64,000 bases of DNA from Longilinea arvoryzae (GCF_001050235.1 NZ_DF967972.1:1-64000), one strand, 5' to 3'. Counted from the stretch's first letter, positions 37,730 through 46,704 are shown. The notes: a model not told the origin generated them from the letters alone. Made by a program: numbers and translations.

Positions 37730-38551
37730 CTATTGTCCGGCGAGCGAACACATGGTCGGCTGGTTGACCATGACGGTGCAGGTCGCCAGATTCCCATCGA
37801 AGTCGGCCAGAATATCGATTTGCCACATGGATGAATCGAAGCCGATGACCGTCAATTTACGCGGGCGGTCGACCAGGCCGGTAATTTCCTTGACCACGGA
37901 AAGCCGTTTTTCGCGGGCCAGGCTCGCGGATACTTCTTTGCCCTCGTTATCGACGGCGAACTGAATCACATCATTCAGGGCCTGGATGGGCTCACGTAAA
38001 TTCCGGTTCAAGAGATCATCCGCCGAAATACCGGCAAAACCAAATAACGCCAGGCTGATGAGCAGCGGCGTAAGAATGGCCATGCCGCCCTGTGAAATCA
38101 TGGCCTGATCGATCAGATGGACTTCGAGCAAACCACACACCAGCGAGACAAAGGCAACCACCAGGAAAACAAACGCGGCAATTTGGGTCTTTCCATCGAT
38201 GGCCGAAAAATGGAAAAAATGGGTTGCCTGGGGATTGAAAGCCTTTTGCAGACCCGGCGCCAGTTGGAGAGGCAGCCAGAGCACCAGCCAGGAGAGAAAA
38301 ACGGCCAGGGCAAGCCAGAGCAGAATGGCGAGTTTGGCTTTTTCAAAACGGATGGACAGCCAGCCGACCACTCCACCAGCCGCGACGCTCATGGCCATTC
38401 CCGGCAGGAATTTTACGAACGGCGTCGCGGAATGCGCCAGCGCCAGTTGGACGGCGTCCGTGCCCCAGGTGGTTATGCTAAAAGCCAGCCCCGCGATGAT
38501 TCCGAACAACAGGCCGAGAAGCCTTTTGCGATCGGTAAATTCTTTCGTCAT
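37730..38551 (-). CDS. Membrane protein of unknown function, paralogue B
   Basis: The 273-residue protein has the same plan as the product of 35903-36754: about six N-terminal helices, then a C-terminal cytosolic or external part with SADDLLNRNLREPIQALNDVIQFAVDNEGKEVSASLAREKRLSVVKEITGLVDRPRKL and an end of CTVMVNQPTMC. In my reading the two proteins are clearly related over their whole length. Its stop codon is only 14 bases from the stop of the convergent hydrolase gene. No known family comes to mind. The conserved pattern in the soluble half suggests a ligand-binding or assembly role, which is a guess. Confidence 0.7.
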   Translation of the reverse strand: MTKEFTDRKRLLGLLFGIIAGLAFSITTWGTDAVQLALAHSATPFVKFLPGMAMSVAAGGVVGWLSIRFEKAKLAILLWLALAVFLSWLVLWLPLQLAPGLQKAFNPQATHFFHFSAIDGKTQIAAFVFLVVAFVSLVCGLLEVHLIDQAMISQGGMAILTPLLISLALFGFAGISADDLLNRNLREPIQALNDVIQFAVDNEGKEVSASLAREKRLSVVKEITGLVDRPRKLTVIGFDSSMWQIDILADFDGNLATCTVMVNQPTMCSLAGQ

Positions 38552-38744
38552 GCCCCAGCTCCGAGAAATCCCATCCGACGGATGTGTATGCGTTTATTGA
38601 TTACAAAAAAGGTGAAGGTTGAACTTAACTATATCATGAAATGCCGGGCGCACACGCGGGATAAGGGCCCGTGTACATTGTCATTCAGAGGCTCATTCGG
38701 CTATGCGCAGCGCAGCCGGCGGCGTTGTCCGGCCCCCAATCGGG

Positions 38745-39743
38745 CTAATCGATAAAAGCCGCGCCGCCTGTCAGGCTATCCCGCAAATGCGGCACTTCCC
38801 GCAAATCCTCGTCGATGGCTACGCCGTTGTGGCTGCGTGAGGAATGAATGATCTTCCAACCGCCCATGCTGACGGTCACGTGAGAAATGGACTGGCGGTC
38901 GTTGTCTTCGCCAAAGAAGACCAGGTCGCCGGGCTGGAAGGGCCCTTCGACCGCCCGACCGGCGCGGTATTGCATGTGAGCGTCGCGAGGCAGGGAAATG
39001 CCAACCATCCGGTACAGCAACTGCGCAAAACCGGAACAATCGATGCCGTTGGCTGTGCAGCCACCCCACAGGTAAGGCACGCCGATATATTCCTGCGCAT
39101 CGGCCAGAATCTGCTTGCGCCGCGCGGCTGCGGATTGCGGCAGCGCATCCAGCCCGCGCAGTTCGTCCACCAGCACCCAGCCGGGAAGGTGCATGCGCAC
39201 CCGCGCCCAGTCGCCTTCTACAGCATCCACCGCCACCGGAGTTCCGCCCAGCAGGCGGCTGACGATTTTAGCATCCGGCCGGGGTTCGGCCATCAGCGGG
39301 CTGACCGGTTCGACGGCCAGGTGGGTCGGTTGGGGAGGTTCGACCGGGCTGGTGAAGGGCAGGTACGCCCAGCCCAGATAACCGTCGTCCTGGCGAATCA
39401 AAGCCCACCGCTCGCGTTCTTCCAACACTTCCAGGCGGACGCCAAACGGCAACTGGCTCACCTGCTCGGCCAGCCAGCCCGGCTGGGCATGCAGGCTGGT
39501 GAGATTGGTCGCCACCCAGCGAAAAACCGGTCGCCCGGCGCGCAGAACCTTTACGCCCGAAAGGTCCAGATCCATCCCCGGCAGCGCGGCCCTCAGGGCA
39601 TCCAGATTGGACCGCTCCAGCACCCGCCCGCGCAGCGCCAGGCGGCTGCCGGCCAGACGGGCAATTTGAATCTCGAACACATCCAGTTGTTTTTCGGAAA
39701 ACGCCCTGCCCACTGCTGCGATGGCCGTTTCGATCGATTCCAT
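38745..39743 (-). CDS. NlpC/P60 endopeptidase with SH3-like domains, cytosolic (YkfC-like)
   Basis: The 332-residue protein has an N-terminal region of unclear fold (1-75), two SH3-like domains (about 76-135 and 145-198) and a C-terminal NlpC/P60 domain. The catalytic triad is C236 (GIDCSGFAQ), H288 (ISHVTVSMGG) and H300. There is no signal peptide. Together with the downstream Ala-Glu epimerase neighbour this matches YkfC-type gamma-D-glutamyl-L-diamino acid endopeptidases, which degrade recovered murein peptides in the cytosol. It starts 27 bases after the epimerase stop, so the two form an operon with epimerase first. A second function in secreted wall hydrolysis is unlikely given the N-terminus. 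Confidence 0.88.
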   Translation of the reverse strand: MESIETAIAAVGRAFSEKQLDVFEIQIARLAGSRLALRGRVLERSNLDALRAALPGMDLDLSGVKVLRAGRPVFRWVATNLTSLHAQPGWLAEQVSQLPFGVRLEVLEERERWALIRQDDGYLGWAYLPFTSPVEPPQPTHLAVEPVSPLMAEPRPDAKIVSRLLGGTPVAVDAVEGDWARVRMHLPGWVLVDELRGLDALPQSAAARRKQILADAQEYIGVPYLWGGCTANGIDCSGFAQLLYRMVGISLPRDAHMQYRAGRAVEGPFQPGDLVFFGEDNDRQSISHVTVSMGGWKIIHSSRSHNGVAIDEDLREVPHLRDSLTGGAAFID

Positions 39744-39770
39744 GATTGTTCCCTCTCTCTCGACAACCTG

Positions 39771-40793
39771 TCAGGGTTTGAGTACCACGCCGATGCCGGC
39801 CCGCTCGGGCACGCGGATCACGGCGCCATCGCCGTAGCTCACCCCGTCGAACGGATCGTTGGCAATCAACAGCGGCGCATCCAGGTCCACCCAGTCCGCC
39901 AATCCCATCAGGTGCGCCATGGCGGTCGTGCCCAGGGAGGTCTCCACCATGCAGCCCAGCATGATGCGCATGCCCAGTTCGCGGGCCCGTTTCAACATGG
40001 CCAACGCGGGCGTCAGGCCGCCCGTCTTCATCAATTTAAGGTTCAGGCCGCGTACGCCGGCCTTGCCCAGGCGTTCGACATCCGCCAGGGTCTGCGCCGA
40101 CTCATCCGCCACGATCGGGAGTGCCGTGTGCGCCTGCACGCGTCCCATGCCATCGAAATCGTGTTTGTCGAGCGGCTGCTCGACCATCTCCAGGTCGAAG
40201 CGTTCCAATTCCTTCAAGTACCGAATTGCGTCCGCTTCCTGCCAGCCGGCGTTGGCATCCACGCGCAGCTTCACATCCGGGCGCGCAGCGCGAACCGCCG
40301 CCACCCGATCGACATCCTGGGCGTCGCTGCCCAGTTTGATCTTCAAGACGCGCAAATTGGGCACGCTGCGGGCTGCTTCGGCCATCGCCTCAGGCGTATC
40401 GATGCTCAGGGTAAACGAGGTCGGTAGCGGGCGCGGAGCCGGTAACCCCAACAGGCGGTGCAAGGGCAGACGGCGTTGCCGGCCAATCCGGTCGTGCAGC
40501 GCCAGATCCAGCGCGCAGCGCGCCACCGCCGGGCCCGCGTCCCCAACCCAGGCCGGTATTCCGGCCGGATCATCCGGCAGAGGTCGGCTGCTGGCGGCCG
40601 CGCGGCTCCAGACAGCAATGATATCGGCGGTATCGACGCCGTAATACGGCGGCAGGGTGCCTTCGCCCCAGCCTTCGTCGCCGGTCAGCCTCAGCCAGAA
40701 AGCCTGGCGCGTGTCGCTGGTGCCATAAGAAACGGTGAAGGGATTGCGCAGATTGAGCGTGAGGCTTTCCCAGGTGAGCAGTGATTGTGGCAT
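39771..40793 (-). CDS. Dipeptide epimerase (L-Ala-D/L-Glu type), enolase superfamily
   Basis: The 340-residue enzyme has the muconate-lactonising subgroup features: KIK (K151, K153), metal ligands D179 (RVDANAG), E205 (MVEQPL) and D230 (IVADES), a lysine in NLKLMK (251-256), and a DLD motif (in WVDLDAPLL) that in dipeptide epimerases binds the peptide amino group. L-Ala-D-Glu from murein would be converted to L-Ala-L-Glu. I place the start at the ATG at 40791-40793 because the frame upstream is low-quality and antisense-like. The adjacent NlpC/P60 enzyme makes the murein peptide role convincing. Confidence 0.88.
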   Translation of the reverse strand: MPQSLLTWESLTLNLRNPFTVSYGTSDTRQAFWLRLTGDEGWGEGTLPPYYGVDTADIIAVWSRAAASSRPLPDDPAGIPAWVGDAGPAVARCALDLALHDRIGRQRRLPLHRLLGLPAPRPLPTSFTLSIDTPEAMAEAARSVPNLRVLKIKLGSDAQDVDRVAAVRAARPDVKLRVDANAGWQEADAIRYLKELERFDLEMVEQPLDKHDFDGMGRVQAHTALPIVADESAQTLADVERLGKAGVRGLNLKLMKTGGLTPALAMLKRARELGMRIMLGCMVETSLGTTAMAHLMGLADWVDLDAPLLIANDPFDGVSYGDGAVIRVPERAGIGVVLKP

Positions 40794-40821
40794 TGTTTCG
40801 CTCTTTCCAACGATCGGGGTT

Positions 40822-41754
40822 TTATTCGTCGGCGACCTCGAATTGAAGGCTGTCGCCGAATCGCATGCGCAAATAACTTTCGAAGCGCGCTTCGGAAACC
40901 CGGCCCTCTTCCACGGCGCGTTGGACCGCGCAGCCCGGCTCATCCAGGTGCGTGCAGTCGTTGAACTGGCAGTACTGCACCAGGTCGCGCAGTTCGGGGA
41001 AATAACCGTCCAGTTCCTCGGGTTCGGTATCCCACAGCGAAAGCTGGCGCAGGCCGGGCAAATCCACCACAAAACCGCCGTCGTTCAGGGCATACATCTC
41101 ACGCACAGTGGTGGTATGGCGGCCCTTATTGAATGCTTCGCTGACCTCGCGCACCGCCAGCCCCAGTTCGGGTTGAACGGCGTTCAGCAGACTGCTCTTG
41201 CCCACCCCCGAAGGACCCGCCAGGCCGGAGCAACGCCCCACCAGCCGCTCGTGCAGTTTGCGCACGCCCTTATGCTCGGTGGCGGAAGTATAGATCACCG
41301 GATAACCGATGCGCTCATACTCGCCAAACATCTCGACGGCGGCGTGTTTGCCGACCAGATCGACCTTGTTGACCACGATGACGGGTGGAATGCCCTGCTT
41401 CTCGCACACCACCAGAAAGCGATCGAGCATGCGCAGGTGCGGCACCGGATTGGCGCAGGCAAACACCAGCACCACCTGGTCCAGGTTGGCGGCCAGCAGC
41501 TGGCGGTAGACTCCGCGCGCCGTCGGCGCCAGGCGCACCAACGCCGTCTCGCGTTCTTCGATGTGTTCGATGCTGCCATCCCCCTCCGGATGGACCTGCA
41601 CCTGCACCCGGTCGCCGACGGTGATGAAATCACCGTCCGCGTGGCCTTTTTTCAAGCGGCCGCGTAAATGGCAAATGATTCTGCCTTGCGCGGTTTGAAC
41701 CGTGTAGAAGCCCGATTGCAAACGAACGACGCGGCCAGAGATCAGATCGGTCAT
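40822..41754 (-). CDS. rsgA: Ribosome small subunit-dependent GTPase A, copy 1
   Basis: The 310-residue GTPase assists late 30S ribosome maturation. It has an N-terminal OB-fold, then the circularly permuted G domain of this family: G4 NKVD (129-132) before G1 GPSGVGKS (180-187) and G3 DLPG (231-234), then the zinc site C262, C267, H269, C275. The RHTTT switch is present. It overlaps the upstream penicillin-binding protein gene by four bases (ATGA). A second, more divergent rsgA lies at 53000-53914. This copy has the more canonical NKxD motif and is probably the main one. Confidence 0.94.
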   Translation of the reverse strand: MTDLISGRVVRLQSGFYTVQTAQGRIICHLRGRLKKGHADGDFITVGDRVQVQVHPEGDGSIEHIEERETALVRLAPTARGVYRQLLAANLDQVVLVFACANPVPHLRMLDRFLVVCEKQGIPPVIVVNKVDLVGKHAAVEMFGEYERIGYPVIYTSATEHKGVRKLHERLVGRCSGLAGPSGVGKSSLLNAVQPELGLAVREVSEAFNKGRHTTTVREMYALNDGGFVVDLPGLRQLSLWDTEPEELDGYFPELRDLVQYCQFNDCTHLDEPGCAVQRAVEEGRVSEARFESYLRMRFGDSLQFEVADE

Positions 41755-43988
41755 TGTTCCGGTGTTGCGGTGACCTCCGGTGTAGCGGTCTCGGTCGGAA
41801 CTTCGGGCGGCACAGGGGTGTCGGTCGGTTCCTTATAAGGCGTTTCGGTCACGTAGAAAGTCGATTCCCACGGGTACAGCTTGTTGGGTTTGCCGTAGAA
41901 ATAATCCTCGACGATGCGGCGGAAGATCGGCGCGGCGTAATCGGAGCCTTCGCCGGCCCGCTCGCACAATACCACCACGGCGATATCGGGTTTATCCTCG
42001 CGCCCGGCGTCGGTGTAGCCGGCAAACCAGGCGTGCGGCGTCGGGCCGTCGTTTTGGGCGGTGCCGGTTTTGCCGTAGACCGGGATCTGCAGGCCAACCA
42101 TCACCCACTGAGCGGTTCCGCGCTTATCCGTTACCACGCTGCGCATGGCGTCTTGAATGGTCGCCAGGTTTTCGGGTTTGACCGGCAGCGTGCCTTTCAC
42201 TTCGGGCTTGAATTCGAACACCGGGTCGCCGTCCACCGAGGTGATCTTCTCCACCACCTGCGGGCGGTACAGCGTGCCCCCGTTGCCGACAGCGGCGATG
42301 AACTCGGCCACCTGCAAAGGCGTCACCAGCAGGGTGCTCTGGCCGATGCCAAGCTGCACGGCGTCATCCTCCGATTCTGGATCCGGGACATTCCCGGTGA
42401 CTTCAGAAAGCTGACCGATGCCGGTCGCTTTGCCCAATCCAAAGCTGCGCGCCATATCCGAGACGGCCGTCGGCAGGTTGTTGCGGTACAGATCGAGGCT
42501 GAGATGGTAGAACCAGATGTTGCACGAACGCATCAGGCCTTCCGGCAGGGTCAACAGCCCGGAAGGCGGCTGATCGTGCTCCAGCGTCCAATCGGTATAC
42601 GTGCGCCCGGTCTCGTTGAATTCGTAGCCGCACTCATAGGTGTCATTCGCGGTGAACAGGCCGCTTTCGAGGCCCGCCGCCATGACGATGATCTTGAACA
42701 CCGATCCCAGCGGATACCCCGACATGGTTGCGCGGTTGTAGAGCCGGTTTTCGGTGGTGTCATAGACCTGTTTCAACAGGTACTGGCTGTTGTTGTTGTT
42801 CGGGTCGAACAAATTGGGGTCGAATTCGGGGGTGGATACCAGCGCCAAAACCCGGCCGGTATCGCGTTCCAGCACCACGGCCGCGCCGGTGAACCCTTCC
42901 ATGGCCTTCTGGGTCAGGTCCTGCAGGTTGCTGTCGATGGTGGAATAGATGTTGTAAGCCGGCTGGGCGCTGACTTCGGCCAGCCGCGTGACCGGCGTGC
43001 CGTTGGCGTCCACGATATACAACGAGGCGGCGCGAGTCCCAATCAGGTACTGTTCGCCCCATTCCTCCAGCCCCGCGCGCCCGATCTTCTCATCCCCCAG
43101 ATAACCGTTTTGACGTTTTGCGGTCAGCTCCTCCGGGTAGATAAAGGAGGTATAGCCGACCACATGCGGGCCAATGCCGCCGCTGGGATAATAGCGGGTG
43201 GAATATTTGGTGGTATAAATGCCGCCGATCGTGGCAATCTGATCGCTCGCATCGTCGACATCCTGGGCCGAAGCCTCGCCGATCGGGATGTAATAATCCG
43301 GGCTTTCATCTTTATACATGGCTTCGATCCAGGCGGCCGGCTGGCCGGTCAACCGCGAAAGCAAAGCCACAGCGCGGCTTTCCATGCCGCTGTTGAATTG
43401 TCCGGGCACGATGCCAATGGCGTAGGCGTCCGATTGCACCGCCAGGGCGTTGTCATTTCGATCATAGATCGTCCCCCGCGAGGGCACTTCGACGCGCATC
43501 TGCAGTTTGTTGCCGCCCTTCAGCAGCGGGTGGATGAGCGCGTCTTCCCAGTTGATCTTCCAGGCATTTTCTTCCAGGCTCAGGTTCATCACCACATCCG
43601 CCTGCAGGTCGCCGACCAGCGCGGTGTGATAGGTGAGCTTGAAGCTGGCCTGAGCGCTGTCCGGGCGAACCAGCGTCGAGCTCAGGGTGTAATCCAGCGA
43701 TTTCAGGCTGAGCGTTTCGGCTGCGTCCGTATAGCGTTTGGCAAAATCATCGCCGGTGATGGCATCCTGGCTGAGCCGGCTCAGGCTGGCGTACATCGTG
43801 GGGTAGTCGAAAGACTGCCAGGCCTTCATAAACGCCTCGGCTGTCGGGCCGACTTCGGGCGCCTGGGTTACGTTGACCTGCGGAGTCGGCAAATTGCTGC
43901 TGCCGCCAGGCAAGTTCGTCGCGCCCCCGGCGCAGCCGGCGAGAATGGACATCAGGATCAAAATGCTGAAAGCACGAAGGTTCTTCAT
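41751..43988 (-). CDS. Penicillin-binding protein (PBP2a/PbpA-like transpeptidase lipoprotein)
   Basis: The 745-residue protein has a lipoprotein signal (SILAGC, C19), an NTF2-like MecA_N domain (about 45-155), a PBP dimerisation domain (about 165-330) and a transpeptidase domain (about 345-690). Active-site motifs are SVFK (in YPLGSVFKI), SCN (in MRSCNIWFY) and KTG (in VYGKTGTAQ). The C-terminal 40 residues are Thr/Pro-rich. It cross-links peptidoglycan on the outer face of the membrane. The MecA_N domain places it with monofunctional class B enzymes. I chose the ATG with GGAGGA about ten bases upstream; an earlier TTG in frame has no site. The gene ends overlapping rsgA. Confidence 0.93.
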   Translation of the reverse strand: MKNLRAFSILILMSILAGCAGGATNLPGGSSNLPTPQVNVTQAPEVGPTAEAFMKAWQSFDYPTMYASLSRLSQDAITGDDFAKRYTDAAETLSLKSLDYTLSSTLVRPDSAQASFKLTYHTALVGDLQADVVMNLSLEENAWKINWEDALIHPLLKGGNKLQMRVEVPSRGTIYDRNDNALAVQSDAYAIGIVPGQFNSGMESRAVALLSRLTGQPAAWIEAMYKDESPDYYIPIGEASAQDVDDASDQIATIGGIYTTKYSTRYYPSGGIGPHVVGYTSFIYPEELTAKRQNGYLGDEKIGRAGLEEWGEQYLIGTRAASLYIVDANGTPVTRLAEVSAQPAYNIYSTIDSNLQDLTQKAMEGFTGAAVVLERDTGRVLALVSTPEFDPNLFDPNNNNSQYLLKQVYDTTENRLYNRATMSGYPLGSVFKIIVMAAGLESGLFTANDTYECGYEFNETGRTYTDWTLEHDQPPSGLLTLPEGLMRSCNIWFYHLSLDLYRNNLPTAVSDMARSFGLGKATGIGQLSEVTGNVPDPESEDDAVQLGIGQSTLLVTPLQVAEFIAAVGNGGTLYRPQVVEKITSVDGDPVFEFKPEVKGTLPVKPENLATIQDAMRSVVTDKRGTAQWVMVGLQIPVYGKTGTAQNDGPTPHAWFAGYTDAGREDKPDIAVVVLCERAGEGSDYAAPIFRRIVEDYFYGKPNKLYPWESTFYVTETPYKEPTDTPVPPEVPTETATPEVTATPEQ

Positions 43989-44018
43989 GCGAGTGGTTTC
44001 CTCCAAAGGCGGGCGAAG

Positions 44019-44684
44019 CTATCCAATCGCCTCACCCCGCAATACAGCCTCAGAAATGGGGCAGTGATAATGCAAATTCTCACGGCAGATCTGCGCCACA
44101 TCCACATCCGGCGCAGCCCCCCAACGGCGTAGCGCGCGCAGCAGATGGCACATCGGCAGTCCCATCACGCTGGCATAACAACCCGAAAATTGTTCAACCG
44201 GGTGAAATTCGACGCTTTGAATGGCGTAAGCGCCGGCCTTGTCCAGCGGGTCGCCGCTGGCGATATAGGCTTCCATTTCGGCGTCCGTGTAGGCGCGCAT
44301 GGGCACGTTCGTGCTGCACAATTCGGTCAGCAGGCGGCCGTCCGGCGGTTCGAGCAGTGCCAGGGCGGTGTGGACCTGATGGGTTCGCCCGCGCAGCGCG
44401 TTCAACATCCCGCGCGCGCCGTTTTCGCCGTCCGGCTTGCCCAGCAAAGCGTTGCCGTCGGCCACGATGGTATCCGCGGCCAGCACCAGGCGATCGCACG
44501 AAGGATTGTGGGCGGCCGCGCGCGCCTTGCTCTCGGCCAGGCGCAGCACGTAAGGCCTGGGCAATTCGCCGGGCAGCGCCGATTCATCGATGTCGGCCGG
44601 ACGGGAGACGAAATCGATCCCTAACCAGCCCAGCAACTGCCGCCGGCGCGGCGAATTGGACGCCAAGGTGATTTTCAAGTCCAT
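44019..44684 (-). CDS. maf: Maf-like nucleotide pyrophosphatase
   Basis: The 221-residue protein begins LKITLASNSPRRRQLL, the Maf signature, followed by LAESKARAAA and LAADTIV (the catalytic aspartate), then GKP and KAGAYAIQ. Maf proteins hydrolyse non-canonical or modified nucleoside triphosphates and have been linked to septum control. The start is the ATG at 44682-44684; the longer upstream frame is not supported. The C-terminal 25 residues extend past the usual end. It lies 30 bases upstream of the penicillin-binding protein gene and may be co-transcribed with it and rsgA. Confidence 0.92.
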   Translation of the reverse strand: MDLKITLASNSPRRRQLLGWLGIDFVSRPADIDESALPGELPRPYVLRLAESKARAAAHNPSCDRLVLAADTIVADGNALLGKPDGENGARGMLNALRGRTHQVHTALALLEPPDGRLLTELCSTNVPMRAYTDAEMEAYIASGDPLDKAGAYAIQSVEFHPVEQFSGCYASVMGLPMCHLLRALRRWGAAPDVDVAQICRENLHYHCPISEAVLRGEAIG

Positions 44685-44744
44685 TGCCGCTGATTCTATC
44701 ACACTTGATTGGCCCCTGAACGCGCCGGCGTCCGTCAAGGGTAC

Positions 44745-44777
44745 AAAAAAAACTGCGGACCCTTTCGGATCCGCAGT
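44745..44777 (-). terminator. Intrinsic terminator downstream of the 30-residue membrane peptide gene
   Basis: On the minus strand ACTGCGGA pairs with TCCGCAGT (44752-44759 and 44770-44777), with a 10-base loop partly paired, followed by a run of eight T (44745-44752). It separates the short upstream transcript from maf. Confidence 0.85.
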
Positions 44778-44926
44778 GATAATGAATAAGCTGTCGACAA
44801 TCAGACAGCGGAGCGATGTGCCCGCCGCCGGATGTCTGGGGCAGGCAAAGTCAGGTATTCTCCCGGTCAGCGCCGGAAGCTGGATCAGTACTTGTCGGTC
44901 GGCTTGTACAGTGTTCGATCATGTCC

Positions 44927-45019
44927 CTATCGATTGGCGTCTCTATGGTTGGCAAGAAAGCTGAAGGCGACGAACATCAGGAAGATCGCACCGACTACCA
45001 GATAAACTACGGATGCCAT
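44927..45019 (-). CDS. 30-residue single-helix membrane peptide
   Basis: A short frame with an excellent ribosome-binding site (GAGGAGGAGG, six bases before the ATG at 45017-45019; an ATG directly upstream is too close to it). The peptide is MASVVYLVVGAIFLMFVAFS followed by FLANHRDANR: one hydrophobic helix and a charged tail. It stands alone in a 700-base gap and is followed, about 150 bases on, by a strong terminator, which supports a real short transcript. I do not recognise it. A regulatory membrane microprotein or a small subunit of an envelope complex are possible roles. Confidence 0.6.
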   Translation of the reverse strand: MASVVYLVVGAIFLMFVAFSFLANHRDANR

Positions 45020-45361
45020 CATGCACCTCCTCCTCATCGGGCAGAAAACGCACAGGTAAATCCCCAAATGCCCTTATTACTATATTAACCCGCCGGATCC
45101 CAAAAAGCATCGCTCTTCCGACGAGATTGGGGATCAATCTTTGGAGGGAGGTCGCAGCTATCCATACGACCAGGTCGCAGAGCTGTTGCCCCCTGCCTTG
45201 CGCCTGAGATTTCACATTCATTTTACGCAAAGCCCGTTAAAAAGGACTCAACAAGTATGTCAGGCCGACAGTTGGCAGGGGTGACCTCACTCGATTCTAT
45301 ATACGCATTAAAGACGCCAAAGTTGCGCAAATGGTTCCCGTTACGGGACATTTTTCTGGGC

Positions 45362-45367
45362 TATAAT
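45362..45367 (+). promoter_or_regulatory. -10 element (TATAAT) upstream of the LCP gene
   Basis: A perfect TATAAT lies 44 bases before the ATG. The -35 region (about 45340) is not a good match. A CTCGAA/TTCGAG hairpin follows in the leader at about 45372-45394. The rest of 45036-45361 shows no gene that I can support. Confidence 0.5.
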
Positions 45368-45411
45368 CCTCGAAAGCATTCCATATTCGAGGGTAAACCG
45401 CAAGGCCATCC

Positions 45412-46593
45412 ATGAGCAGGAATTCCGCGCGAAAAAGAGGAATCGGGGTGTTGATCTGGACCGTCCTACTCGCGGCTTGGGTCGTGGTTGGCTGCCAACC
45501 CCCGGCGCAGGTCACCCCGGGCGTCACGTCCTCACCTTCCCCGACGTCCTCGCAGGTCACGCCGACCCCGCGCCGCACGGCCACCTACCTTCCCCCACGC
45601 CTGACGCCGATCACGCCCATCCCCGCGCCGATCAGCGGCGTAAGCGTCCCGGATGAGGTGCAGGCGTTCGTCATCCTGGGGACGGATCAATACTCGCCCT
45701 ACGTCGGGAACACCGAGTCGATGACCCTGGTGGTCTATCACCCCCGCCTGGGACGGGCCGCGCTCATCTCCATCCCGCCGGATTTATTCGTCAACATTCC
45801 GGGATACACCATGCAGCGCATCAGCACGGCCTACGCCGTGGGCGGTTTTCGCATGCTGGCCGACGCGCTGGAGTACAACCTGGGCGTCCGCCCGCAGCAT
45901 TACATCCTCGTCCATCCGGACGACCTGATCAATTTCATCGACGAACTCGGCGGCCTGCAGGTGACCGTGCTGACCAATCTGCAACGCGCGTGCGGCTCGC
46001 TGCCCGGCGGCACCGTCAATCTGAGCGGCGAAGAGGTGCTGTGCTACGCCAGCGCGCTGATCGGAGGGAACGAAAAGGATCGCCTTGCCCGCCAGCAGGA
46101 AGTGCTCAACGAGGTCTTCCTGCGCATGACCTCGAGCGGCGGGTTGGTCCGTATTCCCGAAATCTACGCCAACTACCGGCCCTTTATCGAGACCGATATC
46201 CAATTGCAAACCATCACCGATTCGATCGGCCTGATGCTGCGCTTGAGTTCGCCGGATCACATCGGTTCGTTCTTCATCGATTCCAGCGTTTACACGCCCT
46301 GGCGAATCCCCGATCAGGTCGATGTGACCGTTTATCTGCCGCAACAAACGGCCCTGGCCGAGCGCATCCAGGAAGCCCTGGATTACGTCCTGGTTCCCAT
46401 GCCCTTCTCTGAAGTGGTGCTGACCTACGAGGCCGCCCTGACCATTTCGCCCACGCCCACCGAGACCAACACGCCTACGCCAACCGGCACAGCCACCGAC
46501 ACGCCCACGCCGACGCCCATTCCCACCCTGACGCCGCTGGGCACATCGACGCCCACCACAACGGTCACACCCACCGCATCGGTAACACCCTGA
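45412..46593 (+). CDS. LytR-CpsA-Psr (LCP) family lipoprotein
   Basis: The 393-residue protein has an N-terminal membrane signal with a possible lipobox (VVVGC), a Thr/Pro linker, an LCP domain (about 80-310: VQAFVILGTDQYSP; ISIPPDLFVNIPGYTMQRISTAYAVGG; NFIDELGGLQVTV; EKDRLARQQEVL) and a Thr/Pro-rich tail of about 70 residues. LCP enzymes attach polymers such as teichoic acids or capsular glycans to peptidoglycan from a lipid-linked precursor. The arginines expected to bind the pyrophosphate are present (MQRIS, KDRLARQ). It is followed by a second secreted protein of similar style on the same strand. Confidence 0.88.
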   Translation: MSRNSARKRGIGVLIWTVLLAAWVVVGCQPPAQVTPGVTSSPSPTSSQVTPTPRRTATYLPPRLTPITPIPAPISGVSVPDEVQAFVILGTDQYSPYVGNTESMTLVVYHPRLGRAALISIPPDLFVNIPGYTMQRISTAYAVGGFRMLADALEYNLGVRPQHYILVHPDDLINFIDELGGLQVTVLTNLQRACGSLPGGTVNLSGEEVLCYASALIGGNEKDRLARQQEVLNEVFLRMTSSGGLVRIPEIYANYRPFIETDIQLQTITDSIGLMLRLSSPDHIGSFFIDSSVYTPWRIPDQVDVTVYLPQQTALAERIQEALDYVLVPMPFSEVVLTYEAALTISPTPTETNTPTPTGTATDTPTPTPIPTLTPLGTSTPTTTVTPTASVTP

Positions 46594-46611
46594 AACAGAA
46601 AGCATACCTCA

Positions 46612-46645
46612 TTCACTCCTAACTGATCACCCATCCACTATCCCT
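46612..46645. repeat. Short heptad-like repeat before the transglycosylase-like gene
   Basis: CATTCAC-TCCTAAC-TGATCAC-CCATCCA-CTATCCC follows a loose 7-base period, read on the minus strand as GTGNNNN units. It resembles the longer heptad arrays at 49.8 and 54.2-54.35 kb. Confidence 0.4.
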
Positions 46646-46704
46646 GCGCGCCTTCCAGTGTGATAAACTATTGAAACAGTCCAATCGCATCAAAAAGGGG
46701 AATG

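Noticed and set aside
41754-44132. A 792-codon open frame on the plus strand
   Set aside because: It is antisense to the penicillin-binding protein gene, with antisense-type composition and no domain.
44943-45230. A 95-codon minus-strand frame in the gap upstream of maf
   Set aside because: It is in another frame across the short membrane peptide gene and its ribosome-binding site, and has no ribosome-binding site or conserved feature.
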